A stretch of DNA of 64,000 bases. Source: Nostoc sp. UHCC 0926. GTDB taxonomy: Bacteria; Cyanobacteriota; Cyanobacteriia; Cyanobacteriales; Nostocaceae. Every line of letters begins with the position of its first letter. Position 1 is the stretch's first letter. This document shows positions 1-8,874 of the stretch, one piece after another. The translations under genes were made by a program, and so were the position numbers. The notes beneath the pieces were generated by a model, which saw nothing but the letters and a program-made list of their open reading frames with translations, searched no databases and was not told where the DNA came from. The stretch covers positions 5,081,001 through 5,145,000 of the forward strand of contig NZ_CP117768.1 in the NCBI RefSeq assembly GCF_028623165.1, given 5' to 3'.

Positions 1-650
1 TTCTTGGTTTTGCCGTCGATACCATTGGTATTGTCCTCAACGTGCTGCTGGCAGTAGTGCTGACTATCTACTTAATATTGAATGGCGAACCCCTTTGGGA
101 CGGAGTTTTTCAGTGGTTTCCCCGTAGCATTGGGTTAAAAGTGCGGGAATTACTGCGAGAGGATTTCCACAATTACTTCATTGGTCAAGCAACATTGGGA
201 GCTGTGTTAGGGGTGACAATTACACTGGTGTTTTTGGCGCTGCAAGTTCCCTTGGCTTTACTTTTTGGTATCGGTATTGGTTTGTTTTCTCTTTTCCCCT
301 TTGGTACAGGAGTAGGTATCGCCATAGTAAGTTTGTTGGTGGCGTTGCAAAACTTTTGGCTAGGAGTTGAAGTCTTAGGTGTAGCTGTTGCGATCGACCA
401 AGTTAATTCTAATTTTGTTGCACCTCGAATTCTTGGTAATTTGACTGGCTTAAATCCCGTCTGGGTGGTGATTTCTTTGTTGTTGGGGGCAAAGTTGGGA
501 GGAGTGCTGGGTTTGTTAATTGCGATCCCTATTGCCAGTTTTATCAAGGATATAACAGACAGCTGGCGGGCTGGAGAGTTTAATAAGTTAAATGATATCG
601 TGTCAGAACCTGTAAAAATCATTACTGAGAGAGCAGGAACTTATAGTTGA
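1..650 (+). CDS. AI-2E family transporter (PerM-like), C-terminal part
   Basis: The reading frame is open from the left edge of the window, so the 5' part of the gene lies outside. The visible 216 or so residues are very hydrophobic, with at least five membrane segments. They carry the pattern of the AI-2E/PerM exporter family: a soluble stretch (GEPLWDGVFQWFPRS) followed by a glycine- and leucine-rich membrane bundle and the conserved segment IDQVNSNFVAPRILGNLTGLNP, which in this family reads roughly 'vQ..e.n.i.P.i.g..v.l.P'. Members are inner-membrane proteins exporting small molecules or acting as ion antiporters; the substrate here cannot be told. It ends with a TGA stop and is convergent with the histidine kinase fragment that follows. 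Family assignment is firm, substrate unknown. Confidence 0.8.
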   Translation, partial: LGFAVDTIGIVLNVLLAVVLTIYLILNGEPLWDGVFQWFPRSIGLKVRELLREDFHNYFIGQATLGAVLGVTITLVFLALQVPLALLFGIGIGLFSLFPFGTGVGIAIVSLLVALQNFWLGVEVLGVAVAIDQVNSNFVAPRILGNLTGLNPVWVVISLLLGAKLGGVLGLLIAIPIASFIKDITDSWRAGEFNKLNDIVSEPVKIITERAGTYS

Positions 651-711
651 AATTTAATCTGTAAGTAAAGGAAAACTGACAATGTTGACTATTTATAAAA
701 ATGTCTTGATA

Positions 712-1749
712 TCAGGCGTTAGAAATTTGACGTTGTTGAATGAGAGGAATACAAATGATAAACTCAGCACCAACTCCTGATTGCGAAATGCATTCTAAAG
801 AACCGCCATGTCTTTCTGTGATAATTTGGTAACTAATAGCCAGCCCCATCCCCGTACCTCGTCCAACGGGCTTGGTCGTAAAAAAGGGATTAAATATTTG
901 CTTTAAAGTATCTTCTGGTATTCCCAGTCCGTTGTCGGCAATGCGAATTGTGACTTGATTTGGCGCTAGTAATTGGGTGCGAATATAAATTCTGGGATTA
1001 TCCGTTTTTAGTTTTTTTGTTGCCCACCGACCTCTAACCATTGAATCTTCTAAAGCATCGATCGCATTCACTAAAATATTCATAAATACTTGGTTTAACT
1101 GTCCAGCATAACATTCAATCAAGGGGAGGTTGTCGTATTCTTTGATCAACTCAATTTTCGGGCGCTGGTCAGTAGCCTTGAGGCGGTTTTGGATGATCAT
1201 CATCGTACTATCAATTCCCTCATGGATATCAACCACTTTCATCGAGGCTTCATCTAAGCGCGAGAAAGTCCGCAGAGAAAGTACGATCTCTCGAATCCGC
1301 TCTGCTCCCATCATCATCGATTTGAATAATTTGGGTAAGTCTGACCTCAAGAAATCCAGATCAATTGTATCTGCAAACTCCTCAATTGCCTTCACTGATT
1401 GGGGATAATGTCTTTGGTAGAGATCTAACAGTGAAAATAAATTTTTGGTGTATTCATCAGCCGGGTTAAGGTTGCCATAAATAAAGCTAACTGGGTTGTT
1501 GATTTCGTGTGCCACACCTGCAACTAGTTGACCCAAACTGGACATTTTTTCGCTTTGAATTAACTGAGTTTGGGTGTTTTGTAGTTTGTATAATGCTGTT
1601 TCTAGTTCTTGTGCTTGCTGTCGGAGGACTGTTTCTGCTTGTTTGCGTTCTGTGATATCTCGGAAATACAATATTCTGCCGTAATAATCTCCATCAGGCG
1701 ATCGCACTGACGCACAATAACGATCAAACGTCCGTCCATCCTTCAGCAC
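712..1749 (-). CDS. Histidine kinase: catalytic half of a gene split by a stop codon
   Basis: This frame encodes the end of a PAS domain (KDGRTFDRY, ILYFRDITERKQAE), a coiled-coil linker (residues about 35-65), the phospho-acceptor H-box GVAHEINNPVSF (about residue 80) and a HATPase_c domain with N box (FMNILVNAIDAL), G1 box (IADNGLGIP) and G2 box (GRGTGMGLAISY). It has no receiver domain. It lies in the same frame as the sensor half upstream, separated only by a TAA at 1792-1794 and 14 further codons, so the two are one gene interrupted by one nonsense codon. The GTG used as a start here is simply the first possible one after the stop and has no clear ribosome site. The kinase core is a close paralogue of the one at 5401-6792. 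Whether the fragment is still expressed cannot be seen. Confidence 0.8.
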   Translation of the reverse strand: MLKDGRTFDRYCASVRSPDGDYYGRILYFRDITERKQAETVLRQQAQELETALYKLQNTQTQLIQSEKMSSLGQLVAGVAHEINNPVSFIYGNLNPADEYTKNLFSLLDLYQRHYPQSVKAIEEFADTIDLDFLRSDLPKLFKSMMMGAERIREIVLSLRTFSRLDEASMKVVDIHEGIDSTMMIIQNRLKATDQRPKIELIKEYDNLPLIECYAGQLNQVFMNILVNAIDALEDSMVRGRWATKKLKTDNPRIYIRTQLLAPNQVTIRIADNGLGIPEDTLKQIFNPFFTTKPVGRGTGMGLAISYQIITERHGGSLECISQSGVGAEFIICIPLIQQRQISNA

Positions 1750-1791
1750 AATTTCATCACGGCTGTTTTCCTCTGGATGTTGGTACAGATA

Positions 1792-3366
1792 TTAGATTTG
1801 AGCGAGAAATTCTGCTGGATTTTCTAGTAGGTCTAGCACACATTCTAAGAGTTGCCAGTCTGAAGCAGTCTGGATTATTGCCGGAGGAATTTGCCATAAA
1901 TAGGAGAAATGTTGATTGGATGATGCAATTTGACGATTTTCATCAATAATCAGAATGCCGTCGATTGAAGCTTCTTGTTGAGCTTGCAGTACAGCATTAC
2001 TACGGCGCAGGGCAGCTTCTGCTCGTTTCAGTTCAGTAATGTTAGTAGCTATGCCGGTTGTACCTAAAACATTCCCAACTTCATCCCACAACATCATTGC
2101 ATTACATAGTAAATTTCGCTTGATACCATCCTTTGCAAGCACAACAGCTTCGTACTCAAACACTGACTCTCCTGCCAATATAGGGGGCAAAATTCCTGGT
2201 TCTTGCTGAAATTGTTTAGGCGGCTCAAACTCACTACAGTGACGACCAATCATTTCTGCTGGCTCATAGCCATAGATGCTTTTGACTGCCTCATTCACAA
2301 AAGTCCAACATCCTTGGGCATCTACTGACCAAATCATGTTCTGAGAGGTCTCAACCAAGTGACGGTACTTTTTCTCACTTTCCTTCAAGGCAAGTTCTGC
2401 TTGTATACGCTTGATCCCCAAGGAAATCTCGTTTGCAGCCAATTGCAATGCCTCTAGGACTGATTCTGTCAGGGTTTGGCGGGCAAACATCGCAATGACG
2501 CCAATAAGATTGCCGTCCAAAATCAGGGGATATCCTGCAAAAGCAACCATGCCTTCCTGCTTTGCCCATTCTTGATTGCTTACACGCGGATCATCTAGAA
2601 CTTTATTAGTTAGGTGAGGTTGACGTTCTTGAGCAATTAATCCAATTTTGAACATCCCTACAGGAACACGAGCGTGGGGGCCATTAATATGAGTGTACAT
2701 TCCGGAGCTAGCTTGCAATTCCAGTACGTTTTCTTGGGTATTCAGCGTCCAGATGCGGGCAAAGGCAGCATGAACATGGTTGACTAGAGCATCAGTACAA
2801 CGATTGAGAATTGGCTGTAGTGTCTGACCTTGGGTGATAGCAGTGTTTATTTCTACATGCAAAGCTGCTAAAGAGACTTTTTCCGCTAGTTCAGCTTCTA
2901 CCCGCTTTTGCTGTGTGAAATCGCGAATAGTCCCAACTAAAAAATGATTACCTAGCTCATCTTCAAACAAACATTTTTTGGTCATGATAAAGTGTGTTAC
3001 GCCAGAGGAATCTGTAAAAAATTCCTCATTTTCATCAGTTATGCCTGTAGTGAAAACCAGTTCATCTTTTTCCCAAAACACATCAGCTTCCGCAAGAGGA
3101 AAGAGATCATAGTCAGACTTGCCAATTAATTCTTCTCGGCTATGCCCGATGAAATTACAGAAGGCATCGTTAAGTAGTATCCACTGATGTTGGTGGTTTT
3201 TGACAAAAATTGGGTCAGGTATACCGTTGATCATCCGCAGTAGAAAAGCCAGCGAGAAGTTTTGCTGCTGCGTATATTGGGCAAAAGAGGAGTCATTGAG
3301 AGATTTGCAATCATTCATACGCTCAGTCGGATCTAAAATCAAGCTAAAACTTAAACGTCTAGCCAT
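1792..3366 (-). CDS. PAS-GAF-PAS-PAS sensor half of the stop-interrupted histidine kinase
   Basis: This is the sensory half of a hybrid sensor kinase that would be close to 885 residues long if intact. In order: a PAS domain (about 45-160, ending VGTIRDFTQQKR), a GAF domain (about 175-325, with IGLIAQERQPHL and LIGVIAMFA), a second PAS domain (about 335-455, ending GTTGIATNITELKR) and the start of a third PAS domain (SIDGILIIDENRQIASSNQ) that is cut off by TAA just after FLAQI. Translation read through that codon continues smoothly as YLYQHPEENSRDEIVLKDG, typical PAS sequence, so the gene is broken by a point nonsense mutation rather than truncated. I place the start at the ATG of MARRLSFSL; an upstream in-frame TTG at 3402 is possible. 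There are no membrane segments, so the sensor was cytoplasmic. Confidence 0.8.
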   Translation of the reverse strand: MARRLSFSLILDPTERMNDCKSLNDSSFAQYTQQQNFSLAFLLRMINGIPDPIFVKNHQHQWILLNDAFCNFIGHSREELIGKSDYDLFPLAEADVFWEKDELVFTTGITDENEEFFTDSSGVTHFIMTKKCLFEDELGNHFLVGTIRDFTQQKRVEAELAEKVSLAALHVEINTAITQGQTLQPILNRCTDALVNHVHAAFARIWTLNTQENVLELQASSGMYTHINGPHARVPVGMFKIGLIAQERQPHLTNKVLDDPRVSNQEWAKQEGMVAFAGYPLILDGNLIGVIAMFARQTLTESVLEALQLAANEISLGIKRIQAELALKESEKKYRHLVETSQNMIWSVDAQGCWTFVNEAVKSIYGYEPAEMIGRHCSEFEPPKQFQQEPGILPPILAGESVFEYEAVVLAKDGIKRNLLCNAMMLWDEVGNVLGTTGIATNITELKRAEAALRRSNAVLQAQQEASIDGILIIDENRQIASSNQHFSYLWQIPPAIIQTASDWQLLECVLDLLENPAEFLAQI

Positions 3367-3744
3367 GCGTGTGTCAGCCTTAGTGATATTTATTATTCCC
3401 AAAGTTTTTGCTGAATTATAAGCACTTTTATTTCACAGCCAGTTGTAGGGGGTCAGCGTAGCCAATTTGGTCAAATTGGAGGCGCTAGCCTCAAAGGCTT
3501 GTACAGCAATGCTTCCATTCAGGTATATCAAGGGTGATATTTCATCTCCGAGAGATGGTCATGAGTTTAAGTAGAGTTTAATCAGAAAGAAAAATCAGAT
3601 GCTAACTAATTTAGATTAAGTAAAATTACAAAATTATTACAGAGAATTTATTAACCCTTAGATAACTCAACCTTTACTTGTTGCGATAACAGAATGTGCT
3701 AAACACTTATCCTGTAATCCTTCTTAGGCTTGCCATTATTTTGT
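3367..3744. other. Intergenic region between divergent genes
   Basis: This AT-rich stretch separates the divergently transcribed sensor kinase and the phoD pseudogene and must hold both promoters. I see no convincing coding sequence, RNA gene or strong hairpin in it. Confidence 0.5.
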
Positions 3745-4684
3745 ATGGAATCTAATCACTCATTAAAGCTAAACCGCCGCCAGTTTTTGCTGCGTTCAAC
3801 TATTACAGCAGGTGGAATTATTGCCACAAATTTTTTATCAAAATCTCAAGTTTTTGCCCAAGCGCCTGCCATTATCACTTCTGATAAAATGCGTCCTGCT
3901 ATACCTTATGGGGTAGCTAGCGGAGATATATGCAACGATAGCATTGTTATTTGGAGTCGCAGCGATCGCCCCGCCAAAATGATCGTAGAATACTCTACCA
4001 GCGAATCCTTTCGTAATGTGCAGCAAGTTGTTTGACCTAATGCTTTCATTATTAGACATTTTCATGATGGATGAGCGCACCTACCGGCGGCCAAATAGCT
4101 CTAATAATCAGCCAGTACCAAGTAAAGACATAGCATTTGCGGGTAGAACACAAATACAATGGTTAAAAAGGCAATTGCTGTCAGAAAAAGCAACATGGAA
4201 GGTGATTGCTAGTGATATGCCTTTGGGACTGATAGTTAGAGACGGTAGTACAGACTTTAAAGCTTGGGCTAACGGAGATGGCCCAGCATTAAGAAGAGAA
4301 CTAAAACTTGCCGATTTACTACGATTTATCAAAAATAAGAATATCCAAAATGTTGTTTGGTTAACTGCTGATGTACATTATGCAGCAGCCCATTATTATG
4401 ACCCCGCCAAAGCGCAGTTTAGCGACTCCAAGACTTTTTGGGAGTTCGTCGCCGGGCCTCTGAACTCTGGTACATTTGGGCCTAACCAATTGGAAAATAC
4501 CTTTGGCCCGCAATTGATATTTCAAAGCCTTCTTCCAGGGATGAAAGCAAATCGACCCCCAAGTGAAGGTTTCCAATTGTTTGGAGGAGTCAAGATTGAT
4601 GCTTATACAAAGGTGATGACGGTAACGTTGCGTAACTTGGTAGGTGAAACTCTTTACAGTGTAGATTTGCCACCAGAAACATAA
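3745..4684 (+). pseudogene. phoD: PhoD-family alkaline phosphatase with internal deletion and frameshift
   Basis: Two pieces of a PhoD-like phosphatase are visible. The first (3745-4035) starts MESNHSLKLNRRQFLLRST, a twin-arginine export signal followed by a hydrophobic stretch and FAQAP, then the N-terminal PhoD domain (PYGVASGDICNDSIVIWSRSDRPA). It runs into a TGA at 4033-4035. The second piece continues in another frame from about 4050 with FMMDERTYRRPNS, which belongs to the middle of the metallophosphatase domain, and goes on to the normal C-terminus (TADVHYAAAHYYDP, EFVAGPLNSGTF, LPPET). Compared with family members of roughly 520 residues, about 200 or more residues are missing at the junction. 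These include the region carrying the central metal ligands, so the product cannot be active. The export route would have been Tat to the periplasm. Confidence 0.85.
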
Positions 4685-4758
4685 ATCGTCAAAAGCCTAG
4701 CGATAAAAAGTTACTTGAAAGGCATTTAGGGGAACTCTATAACTGTAGTTCCAAGATT

Positions 4759-5316
4759 GTGTCTTCAAAATTTATGACCAATGCACTTAACCACTCAATA
4801 GCTACACTTAATCTTTCTTTAGAACGCGATATATTTTTACGTACATTAATCAGAGAATTATCTGGCACATTGCAGGACGTAGTTGGCTTAGAAGAAGCCT
4901 CTGGATTTATTAGCGTAGTTGGTGAAAGGATAGGTAGGCAGCTTAACCAAGATTACAAATCTGCCCTGGAAGTCTCCAACCTTTCTCGAAAGCAGGTAGC
5001 TGATGTCTTGATTGATTTAAAAAGACGAATCCAGGGCGATTTTTATGTAATTGAGCAGAATGATGAAAAAATTGTCTTTGGCAATCGCGTCTGCCCATTT
5101 GCCGAAAAAGTGCTGAATCGCCCTGCCATGTGCATGATGACTTCAAACGTCTTTGGGACGATCACAGCTAATAATCTGGGATATGCGAAAGTAGAATTGC
5201 AAGAGACTATAGCACAGGGTGCTTCTGGATGTAGAGTTATTGTTTACTTAAAACTTACAGAGGAGGCAGAAGATGCAGAAGGTCGAGAATACTTTAGAGG
5301 ACTAGAATCTGTGTAA
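4759..5316 (+). CDS. MetOD1 (methanogen output domain 1) family protein
   Basis: A 185-residue soluble protein resembling the 'methanogen output domain 1' family, found alone or attached to sensor kinases. The visible pattern is an N-terminal helical half followed by a cysteine-containing half: NRVCPFAEKVLNRPAMCMM (about residues 112-130) and a late GCRVIVYL (about 152-160). The repeated cysteines suggest a ligand, heme or metal site, but that is inference. The start is GTG at 4759; an ATG at 4774 is equally possible. A PAS histidine kinase begins 85 bp downstream on the same strand, so the two probably form a two-gene sensory unit in which this protein supplies ligand sensing or output. The family call is from memory of the sequence pattern and is moderately secure. 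Confidence 0.6.
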   Translation: MSSKFMTNALNHSIATLNLSLERDIFLRTLIRELSGTLQDVVGLEEASGFISVVGERIGRQLNQDYKSALEVSNLSRKQVADVLIDLKRRIQGDFYVIEQNDEKIVFGNRVCPFAEKVLNRPAMCMMTSNVFGTITANNLGYAKVELQETIAQGASGCRVIVYLKLTEEAEDAEGREYFRGLESV

Positions 5317-5400
5317 ACCCTTCAGCACTAAACTAACCCCAGGATAAAAACTTGAGTGCAGATATGTAAAGTAAAGTCGAACCCTGAAATTGCAACCCCC

Positions 5401-6792
5401 ATGACTCCTGAACAATTTCTTGAATTTGCCAGAGTTTTACCAGAGCCTTTACTCCTGGTGAGTGGAGAGGGTCAGTTGTTAGCTACCAATCAACCATTAG
5501 CCGATATGCTGGGGTTACGCCGTCAAGAACTGCGGGGGAGAATGCTCTTTGAACTTGTAACTGAGTCTAGTAACGATGTTGTAAAGTACCTGCAAGCCTG
5601 TTCAAGTAGCAGAGCAATGGTTATTGGCTCCTTGACTTTACGAAAGAATGATGGACAAACGTTAATGTGTCGTAGTCAAGGAGCCGTTATTCAACCTTGG
5701 TCTCCTGAATCTTCAGCTTTAATTCTTCTGCGTTTAGAAAATAGAACTTTAGCCAGCAGTAATTTCGTTCTCCTGAACCAGAAAATTGATGAGTTAGCAA
5801 AAGAAGTTCAGAGACGTAAAGAAGCGGAAGAAGCACTCAAAAAAGCAAATCAAGAGCTAGAAATTCGGGTTGAGGAACGTACAACTGCTTTACAAGAAAC
5901 ACTAAAGGAACTACAACTTACTCAAACTCAACTTATCCAAGCTGAGAAAATGTCTAGTTTAGGACAGATGATTGCTGGTATTGCCCATGAAATTAATAAC
6001 CCTGTGAGTTTTATTTATGGAAACCTTCACCACGCCTATCAATACACCCAGGATTTATTGAAATTGGTGCAAATTTATCAACAACTTTGTCCAATTACTC
6101 CCCCAGAAATCCAAGATGAAATAGAAGAAATAGATTTAGAGTTTCTGATTCAAGATATAACTAAACTCTTCCAATCAATGAAAGTAGGAACAGAACGAAT
6201 TAAAGAAATTGTTAAATCTCTACGTAACTTTTCCAGACTTGACGAAGCAGAACTTAAGCAAGTTAATGTCCATGAAGGAATCGATAATACTTTAATGATT
6301 TTAGAGCATCGCCTGCAAGCTTGGCATGATAAATACCCAGAAATCAAAGTCATCAAAAAATACGGTCAACTGCCGAATGTAACTTGCTATGCTGGTCAAC
6401 TCAACCAAGTATTTATGAATATTCTTGTTAATGCGATCGATGCCCTGGAGGCATCAGCGAACAATAGTCAGTGGTCAGCAGTAAATCCCCAAACAACTGA
6501 CAATCAAAAACTGACAGAAAATAATCCCCAAATTCAAATTAAAACTGAGTTAATCGATGAAAAATGGATAGCAGTTAGTATTGCTGATAATGGTTTGGGG
6601 ATAAATGAACAAGTTCGTTCAAAGCTATTTGATCCGTTTTTCACCACTAAAGCTGTGGGCAAAGGTACTGGACTAGGGCTATCTATAAGCTATCAGATTA
6701 TAGTTGAAAAACATAAGGGAGAACTTAGGTGTTTTTCTACGCCAGGAAAGGGTGCAGAATTTGTCATCAAGATACCTGTTAGCTTAGTCTAG
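5401..6792 (+). CDS. PAS-domain sensor histidine kinase
   Basis: A cytoplasmic histidine kinase of about 463 residues. It has an N-terminal PAS domain (residues about 5-115: ARVLPEPLLLVSGEGQLLA, MLGLRRQELRG), a long coiled coil (about 125-180, rich in E, K and Q), the H-box GIAHEINNPVSFIYGNL around residue 200, and a HATPase_c domain with N box MNILVNAIDALE, G1 box ADNGLGI and G2 box GKGTGLGLSISY. There is no receiver or membrane segment. I start it at the ATG of MTPEQFLEF; an upstream GTG at 5356 would add 15 residues that look unlike PAS. The kinase core is nearly the same as that of the stop-interrupted kinase at 712-1749, suggesting duplication. No cognate response regulator is visible nearby; the MetOD1 protein just upstream is the likely partner. 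Confidence 0.88.
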   Translation: MTPEQFLEFARVLPEPLLLVSGEGQLLATNQPLADMLGLRRQELRGRMLFELVTESSNDVVKYLQACSSSRAMVIGSLTLRKNDGQTLMCRSQGAVIQPWSPESSALILLRLENRTLASSNFVLLNQKIDELAKEVQRRKEAEEALKKANQELEIRVEERTTALQETLKELQLTQTQLIQAEKMSSLGQMIAGIAHEINNPVSFIYGNLHHAYQYTQDLLKLVQIYQQLCPITPPEIQDEIEEIDLEFLIQDITKLFQSMKVGTERIKEIVKSLRNFSRLDEAELKQVNVHEGIDNTLMILEHRLQAWHDKYPEIKVIKKYGQLPNVTCYAGQLNQVFMNILVNAIDALEASANNSQWSAVNPQTTDNQKLTENNPQIQIKTELIDEKWIAVSIADNGLGINEQVRSKLFDPFFTTKAVGKGTGLGLSISYQIIVEKHKGELRCFSTPGKGAEFVIKIPVSLV

Positions 6793-7054
6793 TTCCCAGT
6801 GCGAAACTCAGAAGGCTCATTCTATAAAGCCTAAAAACCAAGGTTTTAGTTCCTGGAAACATCTTAAATCCGGTGCAACAGGTATCCCAACAGCTGAAAT
6901 TGAAGCAATTATAGACTACCCTCAAAGACCCCAAAATTTACGTTATCAAGTTAGCTTGACAGCAATGGACTAAAGACTTTAATTTGGCACAGCGACAAAT
7001 TAAAGTCACTCTACAGAATTCGATCGCACCATAAAGCCAAAGTGAACTTGTTCT

Positions 7055-8221
7055 TCAATTGGTGCTGAACCACTTTTGATAAAGCTTTTGATAAGTGCCG
7101 TTTTCTTGTAGTGTTAACAGGGCTTTATTAACAGGCTTTCGATAGGGACTGTTTGCCCCAAAGACAACGCCGTAGTTCTCCTTGCGAAAAACACTGCCAA
7201 TAACTTTTACTTTTCCTTTGCCTTCACCAGACGCGTAGTAAAGCAGAACAGGCGCGTCAAAAACAACTGCATCTGCCTTTTCTTGTGAGAGTGCATCATA
7301 AGCTTGGGCAACCTTATTGAACTCTAGAACCTGAATGTTTTGTTCATGCAGGTAGGTTGCCGATGTACTATTGATAACAGTAGCAACACGCTTGGATACT
7401 AGGTCATCTGGACCTTTAATATTTCCCTGTAGTTGATCCACCGTCAGTGAAGCAGTCACTGTAGCCGTGAAGTAGGCAACAAAAACAACACTGGTAAACA
7501 TCCAGACTACGGCTACTACCCGTCCGATTACACTCTTAGGCATTTCGTCAGCTTGGGTAGCTAGGGTTGCTGCTGCCCACCAGCAAGCTTTGAAAATACC
7601 AGGAAAATAGGACAAAGTTGGGATCATTCCTTCAGTCCGGTGGCGCTCAAAAAACCAGATAATGTGGGCTGGCACAAGAATAATTACCAAAATGATGCCA
7701 ACAAGCTGTATTAGGGCAGGTGAGAAAATCACTGCTAATAAACTTGGTACTGATCTGACACCATTCTCATGATTTAGTACTAAAATCTGAAGTCCTGATT
7801 CAAACATCGGTTGAGAGAAATCAAAGTCTTTATCTCGCTCGGCAGTGATAGATATATTGCCAATTCCCACGTCTGCCTTACCAGATTTAACAGCAGACAG
7901 CAAATCTTGAGTCGTTGGATTGACAAATATCTCGGACTTAACATTCATCTCGTCAGCGATGCTACGCCAAAGATCAATGCTGAATCCAGTGATTTGACCG
8001 TTTTTTTCAAAGACAAAGGGTGTGGCTAATCCCGTCGCCACGCGTAGAGGTTTCGTTGGTTTCTGGGCTGACACCCGACTCGACATTAGCACCAACACCA
8101 AAAATCCAACTCCCAATAACTTCCAGCAATTCAGGATGAGGGACTTACTAGTTTGGTTCTTTGTGTTCTTTCTTCCACACTTACTCGCTGACAGATTTAA
8201 GGAAAAGATTACTGCACTCAT
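7055..8221 (-). CDS. Ionotropic glutamate receptor-like protein (ligand-gated channel / amino-acid binding)
   Basis: The layout is that of prokaryotic glutamate receptors. There is a signal or anchor segment (residues about 30-53, LLGVGFLVLVLMSSRVSAQ), then the first half of a periplasmic amino-acid binding domain (S1, about 58-150: LRVATGLATPFVFEK, DVGIGNISITAERDKDFDFSQP). Next come a membrane unit with two spanning helices around a pore-like loop (about 165-265) and the second binding half (S2, about 270-385, ending QENGTYQKLYQKWF). The gate-side helix AYFTATVTASLTV matches the SYTANLAAFLTV motif of animal receptors. The pore loop reads LATQADEMPK and has no TVGYGD potassium filter, unlike the Synechocystis GluR0 type. 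It would bind an amino acid outside the inner membrane. Ion selectivity is unknown, and a pure binding role cannot be excluded. Confidence 0.8.
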   Translation of the reverse strand: MSAVIFSLNLSASKCGRKNTKNQTSKSLILNCWKLLGVGFLVLVLMSSRVSAQKPTKPLRVATGLATPFVFEKNGQITGFSIDLWRSIADEMNVKSEIFVNPTTQDLLSAVKSGKADVGIGNISITAERDKDFDFSQPMFESGLQILVLNHENGVRSVPSLLAVIFSPALIQLVGIILVIILVPAHIIWFFERHRTEGMIPTLSYFPGIFKACWWAAATLATQADEMPKSVIGRVVAVVWMFTSVVFVAYFTATVTASLTVDQLQGNIKGPDDLVSKRVATVINSTSATYLHEQNIQVLEFNKVAQAYDALSQEKADAVVFDAPVLLYYASGEGKGKVKVIGSVFRKENYGVVFGANSPYRKPVNKALLTLQENGTYQKLYQKWFSTN

Positions 8222-8273
8222 TCAACTATCCGAATTAAGCTTTTTTTAAAGGCGCTTTCCCACCAATTGTCTA

Positions 8274-8645
8274 CTAAAACAACCACAAAAAACCTATCTG
8301 TCTTATAGTAAATTGATCGCTTTTCTTGAATCATACATCACGCTATCTCCAGTTGATTCCACTGCTACACCTTGGGAACATCTGAGAAATAGAACAGAAG
8401 ATCATCCTTGGATTTTAGATGCCGTGAATTTTGAAGATGAGCGGTGCTATTTGATGGTGCAAAAAATGGAAGCATAGTTGATTGCTGATATTGATGCTTT
8501 AAGAGAATTTTATGGGGAAGAATTTAGGGAAGATGGAATTGAGCGTTTGATGGCACAATATCAGAATATAGAGCAAATTTATAAAGAAATCTTTGTATAT
8601 CCAGTTAAAGACAGCTACTCGTCATTCAAAAAATGGCAAGTATGA
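8274..8645 (+). pseudogene. Unknown ORF interrupted by an in-frame TAG
   Basis: One frame is open from about 8274 to the TGA at 8643-8645 except for a TAG at 8475-8477. It reads ...TPWEHLRNRTEDHPWILD...YLMVQKMEA, stop, LIADIDALREFYGEEFRED...IYKEIFVYPVKDSY. The composition (charged, with regular aromatic residues) looks like real protein on both sides of the stop, and the join would be natural if the stop were a GAG. No start codon with a ribosome site is evident upstream. I do not recognise the family. It is most likely a dead gene; the rest of this interval between 8222 and 8853 shows only HIP1 sites and the mutS upstream region. Confidence 0.4.
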
Positions 8646-8874
8646 AAAAAGAACTAGAAGGACACACGCTCCGAAGCTTTTAGCGTTGTTGAATGTAACT
8701 AAGGTTGGCCTCGCCATACTGCGATCGCCTCTTTACTAGACTAGCTGCAACAATGGGCACATCAGCAAGCTAATATAACGAAGGGTAAAAAATCCTTGAG
8801 CGATCGCCATTCATCTCTAACATCAAGCTATCATCAGATATTGTGGAATTTCCGTGCGTAACTCAATAGCATCT

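Noticed and set aside
6838..6973. Short start-less open stretch (SSWKHLKSGATGIPTAEIEA...)
   Set aside because: Looks somewhat protein-like and may be a gene tail, but it has no start, no recognisable family and only about 45 codons.
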